Below, in pieces: positions 9,233-19,751 of a stretch of 64,000 nucleotides of DNA. Position 1 is the stretch's first letter; each line of letters starts with the position of its first letter. The position numbers and the translations under genes are program-made. Origin of the DNA: Aphanothece cf. minutissima CCALA 015 (GTDB lineage Bacteria > Cyanobacteriota > Cyanobacteriia > PCC-6307 > Cyanobiaceae); contig PVWP01000002.1 in the NCBI GenBank assembly GCA_003003925.1, forward strand, positions 62,001 to 126,000, in the 5' to 3' direction. A model generated the notes under the pieces. It saw only the letters and a list, made by a program, of their open reading frames with translations, did no database searches and had not been told where the DNA came from.

Positions 9233-10327
9233 TCAGCGGAAGGGGGGCGCGATGTGCAGACCGCCGGCGCTCCAGAGCCGGTTGAGGCCCCGCTCCAGGC
9301 CCAGGGGGGTGGCGCGGCCCAGGTGGCGATCGAACAGCTCGCCGTAGTTCCCTACCGCCTTCACCACCCGCACCGTGAAGTCGGCGGGCAGGCCCAGCTG
9401 GCGGCCGAAATCCCCCTCCACCCCCAGAAAGCGGCGCGCCTCGGCCTGGCTGGGGTCGCGCCGTGCCGCGGCGAGGCCGGCCTCGACGTTGGCCTGGGTG
9501 AGGCCGCTCTCCTCCGCCTGGACCAGGGTGTGGGTGATCCAGCGCACGGCATCGGCCCAGGCCGGATCGGCCTGGATCGTCACCTTGGCGCTGGGCTCCT
9601 TGCTGAGCAGCTCGGGGAGCAGCACGTGGGCCGCCGGCTCCTTGAAGCCGCTGCGCTTGGCCGCCAGCAGGGAGCTGTCGCTGGTGATGGCGGCGCAGCG
9701 ACCCTGCTCGTAGGCCGGGTAGGCCTGCTCACCCGACTGGAAGCGCAGCGGCTGGTAGGGGAACCCCAGCTCCCGCATGCGATCGGCCAGGTTGAGCTCG
9801 GTGTTGGTGCCGCTCTCGACGCAGATCGGCTTGCCGGCCAGCTGCCGCAGGCTGCGGACGCCGCTGGCCGCCGGCACCATCACCCCCTGGCCGTCGTAGA
9901 AGAACACCGGGCCGAAGCTGAGGGCATTGCCCCCCGGGGCGTCCCGGCTGAGGGTGTGGGTGGAGCTGATCGAGAGCAGGTCGACTTCACCGCTGTTCAG
10001 GGCCACGAAGCGCTCCCCCGCCGTCACCGGCCGGAACTCCACCTTGGTGGGATCCCCGAGCACGGCGGCGGCCACGGCCCGGCAGAAATCGGCGTCGATG
10101 CCCACGAAGGCGCCGCCGGAGCCCACCGTGCTGAACCCGGGCACCGCTCCATCAACGGCGCAGACCAGCCGTCCCCGCTCGCGGATCCTGGCCATGGTGG
10201 GGCTGCCGGGGGCGTCGTTGCCGGCGGCGCAGCCCACCGGGCCGGCGACCATGCCGCCAAGGCCCCCGAGCAGCAGGGCCAGCGGGCCGGTGGACCGCCT
10301 TCGGGCTCCGGGCGCCAAGCCGTTCAT
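9233..10327 (-). CDS. Amino-acid ABC transporter substrate-binding protein (copy 2, paralogue)
   Basis: A 364-residue protein closely similar in sequence to the next gene: both carry FDRHLGR/FDRNVGP-type ends, CVESGTNTELNLADRMRE and GVEGDFGRQLGLP. The N-terminus is a basic patch and a Gly/Leu-rich hydrophobic stretch ending GPVGC, a weak lipobox. The start is ATG at 10327-10325, whose last bases overlap the stop of the fasciclin gene (ATGA), implying translational coupling to the CO2-uptake operon. A 69-bp gap separates it from copy 1. Tandem duplication followed by divergence of ligand range is the simplest reading. Confidence 0.9.
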   Translation of the reverse strand: MNGLAPGARRRSTGPLALLLGGLGGMVAGPVGCAAGNDAPGSPTMARIRERGRLVCAVDGAVPGFSTVGSGGAFVGIDADFCRAVAAAVLGDPTKVEFRPVTAGERFVALNSGEVDLLSISSTHTLSRDAPGGNALSFGPVFFYDGQGVMVPAASGVRSLRQLAGKPICVESGTNTELNLADRMRELGFPYQPLRFQSGEQAYPAYEQGRCAAITSDSSLLAAKRSGFKEPAAHVLLPELLSKEPSAKVTIQADPAWADAVRWITHTLVQAEESGLTQANVEAGLAAARRDPSQAEARRFLGVEGDFGRQLGLPADFTVRVVKAVGNYGELFDRHLGRATPLGLERGLNRLWSAGGLHIAPPFR

Positions 10328-10725
10328 CCGGGCAGGATCACCCGGTCGATGACGTGCACGATGCCGTTGTCGCAGATGATGTCGGCGGACACCACGGTGG
10401 CGTTCTTGACCTCGAAGGGGTCGGCCCGGCGGATCGCCACCGGCGCCCCCTCCAGGCTCTCCCATTCCGGCTGCGTCACCAGCTGCTCCCGCAGATAGGC
10501 CCCGGAGAGCACATGGAATTTGAGGATCCGGGCCAGCTGGGGCACGTTGTCCACCAGGGTCTGGACCGTGCCGGGGGGCAGGGCGGCGAAGGCGTCGTCG
10601 ACGGGGGCGAAGACCGTGAAGGGGCCGGGGCTCTCCAGGGCGCCGGTGAGCCCGGCCACCTCGACGGCGGTGAGCAGGGTGGCGAAGCAGCCGGCCCCCT
10701 TGGCGGTTTCGATGATGTTGGCCAT
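10324..10725 (-). CDS. cupS: Fasciclin-domain protein, probable NDH-1 subunit CupS
   Basis: A 133-residue single fasciclin/FAS1 domain protein without a signal peptide. Motifs include FTVFAPVDDAFAALP (about 36-50), LKFHVLSGAY and the C-terminal H1/H2-like NGIVHVIDRVILP. In cyanobacteria, CupS of the inducible NDH-1MS CO2-uptake complex has a fasciclin-like fold and is encoded after ndhF3-ndhD3-cupA. The same order is seen here, with only 8 bp separating it from the CO2-hydration gene. The CupS call therefore rests on fold, length and position together. A generic cytosolic fasciclin protein is the alternative. Confidence 0.82.
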   Translation of the reverse strand: MANIIETAKGAGCFATLLTAVEVAGLTGALESPGPFTVFAPVDDAFAALPPGTVQTLVDNVPQLARILKFHVLSGAYLREQLVTQPEWESLEGAPVAIRRADPFEVKNATVVSADIICDNGIVHVIDRVILPG

Positions 10726-10733
10726 GGGGTCTC

Positions 10734-12044
10734 CTAGCGGTAGTCCTGGGTCTGGATCTGGGGCAGGCGCGCCTCGGGCCGCAGGAAGCGGTCCATCTGG
10801 GCCTCGAAGAACTTCCGGTTGGCCATCAGATGCACGGGGTCGGTGTCATCGAGGGGATAGAGCAGTGCACAGCGCAGGGCCTGGATCACCGCCGAGGTGA
10901 CGTTGTACATGGAGCGCTGGAAGGTGATCCCCAGCTGGATGAGCTTGTCCTCATCCCCACGCTTGTGCTGTTTGTAGAGCTCCTCCAGATAGGGGGGCAG
11001 GAAGTGGAGCATGTCCTGCATCAGCAGGGTGGGCGGAATGCCGGCCGAGCCCACGGGAAACACGTCGGCATAGAGGATGCCGTAGTGGAAATCGGCCTGA
11101 TCGGCAGGCACCTGATAGGCCTGGGCGTTGTAGCTCTTGGTGCCGCGAAATGGCGCCGTGCGATAGAAGACCGCCTCCACGTAGGGGAGAGCCGCTTCAT
11201 AGAGCCAGGTGAAGCCTTCGCTCTTGGGGATGATCTCGAAACACTCGCCCTTGATGAACACGTGGTGATAGATGGGCCGGCCCGCTACGGCGAAGATGCC
11301 GTTGACCAGGAAGTTCATGGCGTCGGGAACACCCTTGAAACCACCCTCGTCGTAGATGTCGCTCATCTCGAAGAACACCGGCGCCATCACCTCCCAGAAC
11401 AGGCCGAGGTTGGCGTAGTAGCTCATCTTCTTCACCTGCTCCATGAACATCTCAGGGAACAGGCGATAGAGGCCGAGCATCAGCGGATTACCGCGGAAGT
11501 AGGCCTTGATGGCGCGATCGGCGTTGACCCGGTAAGCGTCACTGGCGAGATAGTCGTAGAAGCGGCCGCCCATGCCCTGGTGCCAGAGCATGGCCTCCAT
11601 GCACGCCTCGGCGAACTCCATGTTGATCCGGTCGTGCCAGAGATGATGGAGCAGCTTCGACATCTTGCCGGTTTCGCCCTTCTCCATGAACGCCAGCAGT
11701 TCAGGATGGGCCTTTTCACCACCACGCCAGATCCGCAGCTTCGACTGGTCGCCGGCGTAGGAATTGGGGAGATCGAGGTACTCCTGGCTGGGAAAGTACT
11801 TGAAGGCCGGCAGGGGATCGAGGAACACCTGCTCGGCGATGTAGAGCAGGTCGCGCCAGTAGAAGTCCATCGGCACGGCATAGGCCTTGTAGATGCCGAT
11901 GATCTGCATCAGGTTCTCCGGCGTGTCCGGCAGCATCGAGCCGCCGGCCTCCAGCCGGTGGATCACATCGGCATAGCGATGGGTGGAGGGCGGGATCAGG
12001 GGGGCGGTGATGGTCTCGGTGGCCGTGGCGGTGGGGGGTGTCAT
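10734..12044 (-). CDS. cupA: CO2 hydration protein of NDH-1 (CupA/ChpY type)
   Basis: A 436-residue soluble protein of the cyanobacterial Cup/Chp family, which binds the peripheral arm of a specialised NDH-1 complex and converts CO2 to bicarbonate. The His/Arg-rich stretch LLHHLWHDRINMEF (about 131-144) is a plausible metal site; this is inferred. CupA is chosen over CupB because the gene follows ndhF-ndhD directly and is followed by a cupS-like gene, the order of the ndhF3 operon. ATG at 12044 overlaps the ndhD stop (ATGA). It is thylakoid or plasma-membrane associated on the cytoplasmic side. Confidence 0.88.
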   Translation of the reverse strand: MTPPTATATETITAPLIPPSTHRYADVIHRLEAGGSMLPDTPENLMQIIGIYKAYAVPMDFYWRDLLYIAEQVFLDPLPAFKYFPSQEYLDLPNSYAGDQSKLRIWRGGEKAHPELLAFMEKGETGKMSKLLHHLWHDRINMEFAEACMEAMLWHQGMGGRFYDYLASDAYRVNADRAIKAYFRGNPLMLGLYRLFPEMFMEQVKKMSYYANLGLFWEVMAPVFFEMSDIYDEGGFKGVPDAMNFLVNGIFAVAGRPIYHHVFIKGECFEIIPKSEGFTWLYEAALPYVEAVFYRTAPFRGTKSYNAQAYQVPADQADFHYGILYADVFPVGSAGIPPTLLMQDMLHFLPPYLEELYKQHKRGDEDKLIQLGITFQRSMYNVTSAVIQALRCALLYPLDDTDPVHLMANRKFFEAQMDRFLRPEARLPQIQTQDYR

Positions 12045-13597
12045 GACGTGCGCAGCTCCGAGGCGGAAGGGAGGGTGACGGCGACCAGGGGGGAGGCGGC
12101 GGCGGCGAGGGTGAAGGGCTGGGCGGCATCCCGGCTGAGGAACGGCTGGGTGCGCAGGGCCAGGCCCGTGGATTCGGTCTCACTCCAGCCCGTGAGGGCC
12201 GTCGGCCAGAGGCCCGCCGCGATCACCAGAACGGCGAGGGCCATGGCCGGCGCCCGCTCGCTCCAGCAGGTGGAGGTCCAGTCGGCGCGCTCGTTGTCGA
12301 GGCGGCCGAAGCCCACCCTGTTGAACAGGCGGATGGCGTAGACGGCGGTGAAGCCCGAGGCGATCAGGCTGACCAGGGTGGCGCGGGGGAAGGTGGTCCA
12401 GCTGCCCTCGAACACCAGCAGTTCCGCTGGGAAGCCCGCCAGGCCGGGGATGCCGGCGGCCGCCATCATGGCCAGCAGCAGCATGCCCATGGTGAAGGGC
12501 AGCCCGCGCAGGGGATTCATCAGGCCGGAGAGCTCGGGGATGGCGGTGGTGCCGGTCTTGCGTTCAATCAGCCCCACGCAGGCGAACAGCAGGGCCACGA
12601 TGATGCCGTGGGCGAGCATCTGGGCCACCGCCCCCTGCAGGCTGAGGGGGGTGGCGGCCGACAGCCCAAGCACCAGCAGGCCCATGTGGCCGAGGGAGCT
12701 GTAGGCCATCAGGCGGCGGATGTCGCTCTGGGCGATGGCGTTGAGCGCCCCGTACACCGCGCTGATGGCGCCGGCGGCGGCGATCCAGGGCGACCAGGCG
12801 GCCCAGGTGTCCGGGAGGAAGCCCACCCCGAAGCGCAGCAGGCCGTAGGCCCCCAGCTTGGAGACGGAGCCCGCCAGCAGCATCACCACCGGGGTGGGGG
12901 CCTGGCCGTAGGTGAAGGGCTGCCAGCCGTGCAGGGGAAAGACCGGAAGCTTCAGGCCGAAGGAGAGCAGCAGCAGGGCCAGGATCCAGCGTTGGGCCGT
13001 GGGGGAGAACTGGGCCTGGCGAAGATCCTCGAAAGCGAAGAGCGGACCGGCGGGATTGAACCAGGCGAAGGCCAGCACGGCCGCCAGCAGGGCCAGGCCG
13101 GAGACGGCGCTGTAGAGCAGGAAACGCACGGCGGCACCAGCCCGTTTCTCGCCCCCCCAGACCGCCACCAGCAGGGTGATCGGGATCAGCACCAGCTCGA
13201 AGGCCAGCAGGAACAGCAGGGCGTTGCGGGCCAGCAGACCCGTGACGACACCCAGGTTGGTGGCCAACATCAGGGAGAAGAACAGCCGCGGCCGGGACTG
13301 GTCCGCCGCTGCCGAAAGGATCGATAGGGAGGTGATCAGCGCGGTGAGCAGCACCAGCGGCAGCGACAGGCCATCCAGACCGAGATCGAGCCGGAGCCCG
13401 AGTTTCGGCAGCCAGGAGAGCTGCAGATCGGCGGGGGGGTGCTGCCAGCAGAGCAGGCCCACCAGGAACTGAAGGGCCCCGAACAGGGCGGCGATGCCGC
13501 GGACCCGAACGGAAGGAACGGTTGCCGGCAGCAGGGGCAGCAGCAGGGTGCCGGCCAGGGGTGCGGCCAGGAGAAGCAGGAGCGAGGACGATCCCAT
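12041..13597 (-). CDS. ndhD: NADH dehydrogenase-like subunit D of CO2-uptake NDH-1 (NdhD3/D4)
   Basis: A 518-residue antiporter-like proton-pumping subunit with about 14 transmembrane helices. Typical motifs are the glutamate-containing helix LLFLLAFELVLIPITLLV (about 125-142), then FLLYSAVSG and LPVFPLHGWQPFTYGQAPTP. It is the variant form found in cyanobacterial CO2-concentrating NDH-1, judging by its cup and ndhF neighbours. It starts with ATG at 13597, sharing one base with the ndhF stop (TGATG), and ends overlapping the cup start. The D3 assignment follows from the neighbouring CupS; sequence alone does not exclude D4. Confidence 0.92.
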   Translation of the reverse strand: MGSSSLLLLLAAPLAGTLLLPLLPATVPSVRVRGIAALFGALQFLVGLLCWQHPPADLQLSWLPKLGLRLDLGLDGLSLPLVLLTALITSLSILSAAADQSRPRLFFSLMLATNLGVVTGLLARNALLFLLAFELVLIPITLLVAVWGGEKRAGAAVRFLLYSAVSGLALLAAVLAFAWFNPAGPLFAFEDLRQAQFSPTAQRWILALLLLSFGLKLPVFPLHGWQPFTYGQAPTPVVMLLAGSVSKLGAYGLLRFGVGFLPDTWAAWSPWIAAAGAISAVYGALNAIAQSDIRRLMAYSSLGHMGLLVLGLSAATPLSLQGAVAQMLAHGIIVALLFACVGLIERKTGTTAIPELSGLMNPLRGLPFTMGMLLLAMMAAAGIPGLAGFPAELLVFEGSWTTFPRATLVSLIASGFTAVYAIRLFNRVGFGRLDNERADWTSTCWSERAPAMALAVLVIAAGLWPTALTGWSETESTGLALRTQPFLSRDAAQPFTLAAAASPLVAVTLPSASELRTS

Positions 13598-15513
13598 CAG
13601 CGGAACGGGCGAACGAGTTCGGACGGAACGGAAGGGGCGGAGGCCAGCAGCCAGGCGGCCATCAGCAGCACCCCGAGAACGAGGGTGAGGGCATAGGCCT
13701 GGGTGCGGCCGGAGGTGGTGAAGCTGAGGCGACGGGCTCCCTCGAGGGCGGCACTGCCGGAGGCTCCACTGAAGCCATCGATCAGCCGGTCATCCGACCA
13801 GGCGCTGAGCCGGGCCAGGGCCACCACCAGCCACACCACGGTGCGGTGGTAGAAGCGCTCGGTCTGCATGTCGTGGGCCAGCCAGTCCTGCAGGCCGCCG
13901 AGGGCGGCGGGCAGATGGGCCAGGGGGTGGGGCCGCAGGTAAAACGCCGCCGAGAGGCCGCCGCCCACGAGGGTGGAGATCAGCAGGGGCACCGCCAGCG
14001 GACCCCAGCCCGGAAGGGGGGACAGGGCGAAGACGCCGTTGATCACCATCAGCTGCGGCAGGTGCAGCACCAGACCCATGAGCACCAAGGTGGGCAGGGC
14101 CATCAGCCACAGCACCTCCGCGGAGCGGGTGGTGAACACCGACGGACGCCCGCCCCAGATCAGACCGAACACCCGGATCAGGCCGGCGCTGATCAGGGCA
14201 TTGGTCAACAGCACCAGGCCACCGAGCAGCACCGGATGGGAGCTCTCGGCCGTGAGCTCCAGGAGCTCGCGCAGGGCGGCGAAGCCACCGAACGGCGGCA
14301 GGGCCATCAGGCCGGCGGCGCCGGTGAGGAAGGCCAGGCCCATCAGCGGACGCTTGCTCCACAGGCCCCCGAGCTGGGTGAGGTCCTGGGTGACATTGGT
14401 GATCACGATGGCGCCGATCACCATCAACATCAGGGCCATCGGCAGGGGATACACCAGCATCAGGTGATCGGCCACGCTGATGCCGCCCAGACCCACCGCC
14501 ACGAACAGCAGGCCGAGCCAGCTGCTCACCAGGAAGGAGAGGGCGCGCTTCACATCGATCTGGGCGAGGGCGATCAGGGAGGCCACCAGGGCCGTGGTTC
14601 CGCCCACGATCACCAGCACGGTCTGCACCAGGGGGCTCAGTTCGATCAGGGGCTCGAGCCGCAGCAGCACCCAGGCGCCGCCCACCACCACCACCGAGTT
14701 ACGCAGCACGGTGGAGGGCAAGGGGCTCTCCATCGCCTCATCGAGCCAGAGGTGCAGGGGGATCTGGGCGCACTTGCCCATCGGCCCGGCGATCAGGGCC
14801 AGCAGGATCAACGGCAGAACCGGGGGAAGGGGGTTGCCGTTGTTGACCTGATCGGCGGCCCAGGCCTGCAGCCCGTGGAAGTTCCAGGTGCCGGTGATCG
14901 GCAGCAGGGCGATCAGGCCCGCCAGCAGAATCAGGTCGCCGATCCGCTTGGTGAGGAACGCATCGCGTGCACCCTTGACCACCAGGGGCTGGTTGTACCA
15001 GGTGCCCACGATCAGGTAGGTCCCCAGGGTGAGCAGCTCGAGGATCACGTAGCTGAAGAACAGCGAGTCCGTGAGCACCAGGGCGCACAGACCGGCCTCG
15101 AAGAAGCTCAGGGAACCGAAGAAGCGGGGCCAGCCCCAGTCCATCTCCAGATAGCCGATGGCGTAGATCTGCACCAGCACATGCAGGCCGGTGATCACCG
15201 TCATCGCGATCAGGGCCGGCTCGGTGATCAGGCCGTCGAAGCTCACCTTGAGCCCGGCGGTCTCCAGCCAGGTCCAGCCGAAGGAGAGGGGCTTGTAGAG
15301 GGCGGCCGCACCGGCGGCGGAATTGGAATGCAGCGCCATCAGGGCGGCGGCGCTGTGGACGAAGGCCACGCTCACCAGGGTGAGGTTGAGATAGCCGCAG
15401 GGGCGTGGGCCCGTGCGGGAGATCAGCCCCGGGGACCAGAGCAGCGACAGCAGGGACGCCACCAGGGGGTAGAGCGGCACCAGCCAGGCCGTCTGGGCGA
15501 AGAACAGGGTCAT
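13597..15513 (-). CDS. ndhF: NADH dehydrogenase-like subunit F of CO2-uptake NDH-1 (NdhF3/F4)
   Basis: A 638-residue membrane subunit of the NuoL/NdhF family. It has numerous hydrophobic helices and the conserved segments FFSYVILELLTLGTYLIVG and MGKCAQIPLHLWLDEAMESPLP (split across about 245-270). It forms the distal proton channel and the docking site for the Cup protein. The start at ATG 15513-15511 (MTLFFAQ) matches NdhF N-termini; an in-frame GTG at 15561 would add 16 unlikely residues. It is the first gene of the ndhF-ndhD-cupA-cupS run. A 9-bp perfect hairpin lies 72 bp upstream of the ATG. Confidence 0.92.
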   Translation of the reverse strand: MTLFFAQTAWLVPLYPLVASLLSLLWSPGLISRTGPRPCGYLNLTLVSVAFVHSAAALMALHSNSAAGAAALYKPLSFGWTWLETAGLKVSFDGLITEPALIAMTVITGLHVLVQIYAIGYLEMDWGWPRFFGSLSFFEAGLCALVLTDSLFFSYVILELLTLGTYLIVGTWYNQPLVVKGARDAFLTKRIGDLILLAGLIALLPITGTWNFHGLQAWAADQVNNGNPLPPVLPLILLALIAGPMGKCAQIPLHLWLDEAMESPLPSTVLRNSVVVVGGAWVLLRLEPLIELSPLVQTVLVIVGGTTALVASLIALAQIDVKRALSFLVSSWLGLLFVAVGLGGISVADHLMLVYPLPMALMLMVIGAIVITNVTQDLTQLGGLWSKRPLMGLAFLTGAAGLMALPPFGGFAALRELLELTAESSHPVLLGGLVLLTNALISAGLIRVFGLIWGGRPSVFTTRSAEVLWLMALPTLVLMGLVLHLPQLMVINGVFALSPLPGWGPLAVPLLISTLVGGGLSAAFYLRPHPLAHLPAALGGLQDWLAHDMQTERFYHRTVVWLVVALARLSAWSDDRLIDGFSGASGSAALEGARRLSFTTSGRTQAYALTLVLGVLLMAAWLLASAPSVPSELVRPFR

Positions 15514-15584
15514 GGCGGGAGAACGGTCGGGACCGGAGATGGCCCGCGTGGTGGCGAACACTAAGATCCCAGGCCGCTGGCGGT

Positions 15585-15607
15585 GGGCTTTCCAGGAAGG
15601 AAAGCCC
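15585..15607 (-). promoter_or_regulatory. Perfect 9-bp inverted repeat upstream of ndhF
   Basis: GGGCTTTCC (15585-15593), loop AGGAA (15594-15598), GGAAAGCCC (15599-15607). It lies in the 144-bp gap between the P-type ATPase end and the ndhF start. No T-run follows on either strand, so it is not a textbook terminator. It could be an operator for the CO2-uptake operon, a leader hairpin, or a terminator of the ATPase transcript. The structure is seen; its role is open. Confidence 0.5.
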
Positions 15608-15657
15608 TATGGGTTCATCAAGAGGTTGTTATCAGTCGGCCGGGGGCGGCTCTGGGC

Positions 15658-18419
<2,762 letters not shown>

Positions 18420-18447
<28 letters not shown>

Positions 18448-19646
18448 ACCTTAGGCATGGTCTCGTCCGACTCCCCTCCGCCCGCCAGCCCTGGCGAAGC
18501 CCCAGGCTGTCGCTGCAGCCGCCGCTCCAGCAGCAGCAGGCCCACCACGGTGGTGACGGTCACCATCAGCACCAGGGACGAGAACTGCACGGCATCGATC
18601 AGGCCCTGGTTCAGGGCCGTGGTGGCGAACACCAGCCCTGGCAGTCCCCGCGGGATCAGGCCGAACACCACCAGCCAGCGGTCGACCCCGGCCCGCCGGT
18701 CGTGGCGATCGATGCCCAGGCCGCAGGCCAGCTTGCTCAGCACCGCCATCACGATCAGGACCGCCGCCAGGCTCCAGGCCGCCGGCTGCAGCAGGGTGCC
18801 GGCGCTGATCCGCATCCCAACACTGATGAAGTAGAGGGGCAGGAACACTTCCGAGAGCACGGTCAGCACCCGCTGCACCTCCCCCTCCACCGACCCCAGC
18901 CGCGCCATCAGCACCCCGCCCCAGAGGGCGCCGAGCAGGCTGGTCAGGCCGCAGGCCTCCCCCAGCCAGGCCGAACCGATCAGCAGCATCAGGATCGCCA
19001 GGGCGCTGGTGGGCCGCCGGCTGTGGCGGCGGGCCCAGTGGGTCACCGCCAGCCAGCTCAGCCCCGCCAGCAGCAGCCCCAGCAGTGGGCCCCCCCAGCC
19101 GATGCCCTGGCTCCCCAGCTGCAGACCCGCGCTGGCGGTGGCGATCGCCAGCAGGCCGATGGCCGGCAGGTCATCCAGCACCGACACCCCCACCAGCAGC
19201 CGGCCGGAGGGGGTCTGGATGGCACCCCGCTGGGCGAGGACCCGCAGGGTCACGCCCGTGCCGGTGGCACTCAGCACCGCCAGGCAGAGGAGGGTGGTGG
19301 GGATGGGGAGGTCGAACAGGGTCCTGAGGGGCCAGAAGGCCAGCAGCGGCGTGCAGAAGCTCAACGCCACCGTGCGCAGAATCGCGGCCCGCCGCGAGCG
19401 GAGCAGGTCGCCGCGCACCTCCAGGCCCACCTGGAAGAACAGGGTGAGGACCCCCAGCTCCGTGAGGCCGCTCAGGGGCGCCATCGCCTCGAACGGCACC
19501 ACCGTGTTGCCGAGCACGAACCCCAGCACCAGCTCGATGACGATCGCGGGCACGGCCAGCCGGGCCATCCAGCCCTCCGAGAGGCGGGCCAGCAGCACCC
19601 CCAGCAGCAGGATCAGGAGGGTGCTGAGCAGGGTGGGTTGTGCCAT
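18420..19646 (-). CDS. Cation:proton antiporter (CPA2 / KefB-NapA family)
   Basis: A 408-residue integral membrane protein with 12-13 predicted helices and no C-terminal TrkA-N domain. The ion-binding aspartate pair is visible in VSVLDDLPAIG (about 170), and the helix-4 unwound region in LSATGTGVTLRVLAQRG. Such proteins exchange Na+ or K+ for H+ across the plasma or thylakoid membrane. It is divergent from the KimA-like gene across 105 bp, and its stop overlaps the possible ATPase start. A role in K+/Na+ or pH balance is inferred from family and neighbours. Confidence 0.9.
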
Positions 19647-19751
19647 CGCATGGATCGACCCAGGGGGACGGCGGACGGTTCGGCGCGCCCAGGACGGCTT
19701 GGACCACGGCCTCTAGCGTCCTAAGGCATCCCACGGCCGAGTCGACGTCGC

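Noticed and set aside
8045..10498. An 817-codon plus-strand frame opposite the two binding proteins
   Set aside because: It is antisense to both amino-acid binding proteins and its sequence is repetitive Gly/Ala/His/Gln-rich, mirroring the duplicated genes.
13522..15564. A 680-codon plus-strand frame opposite ndhF
   Set aside because: Extremely His/Gln/Gly-rich and exactly antisense to the membrane helices of ndhF.
19647..19751. ydaO-type c-di-AMP riboswitch before the KimA-like gene
   Set aside because: The leader is only 105 bp and I could not find the conserved core of that riboswitch.
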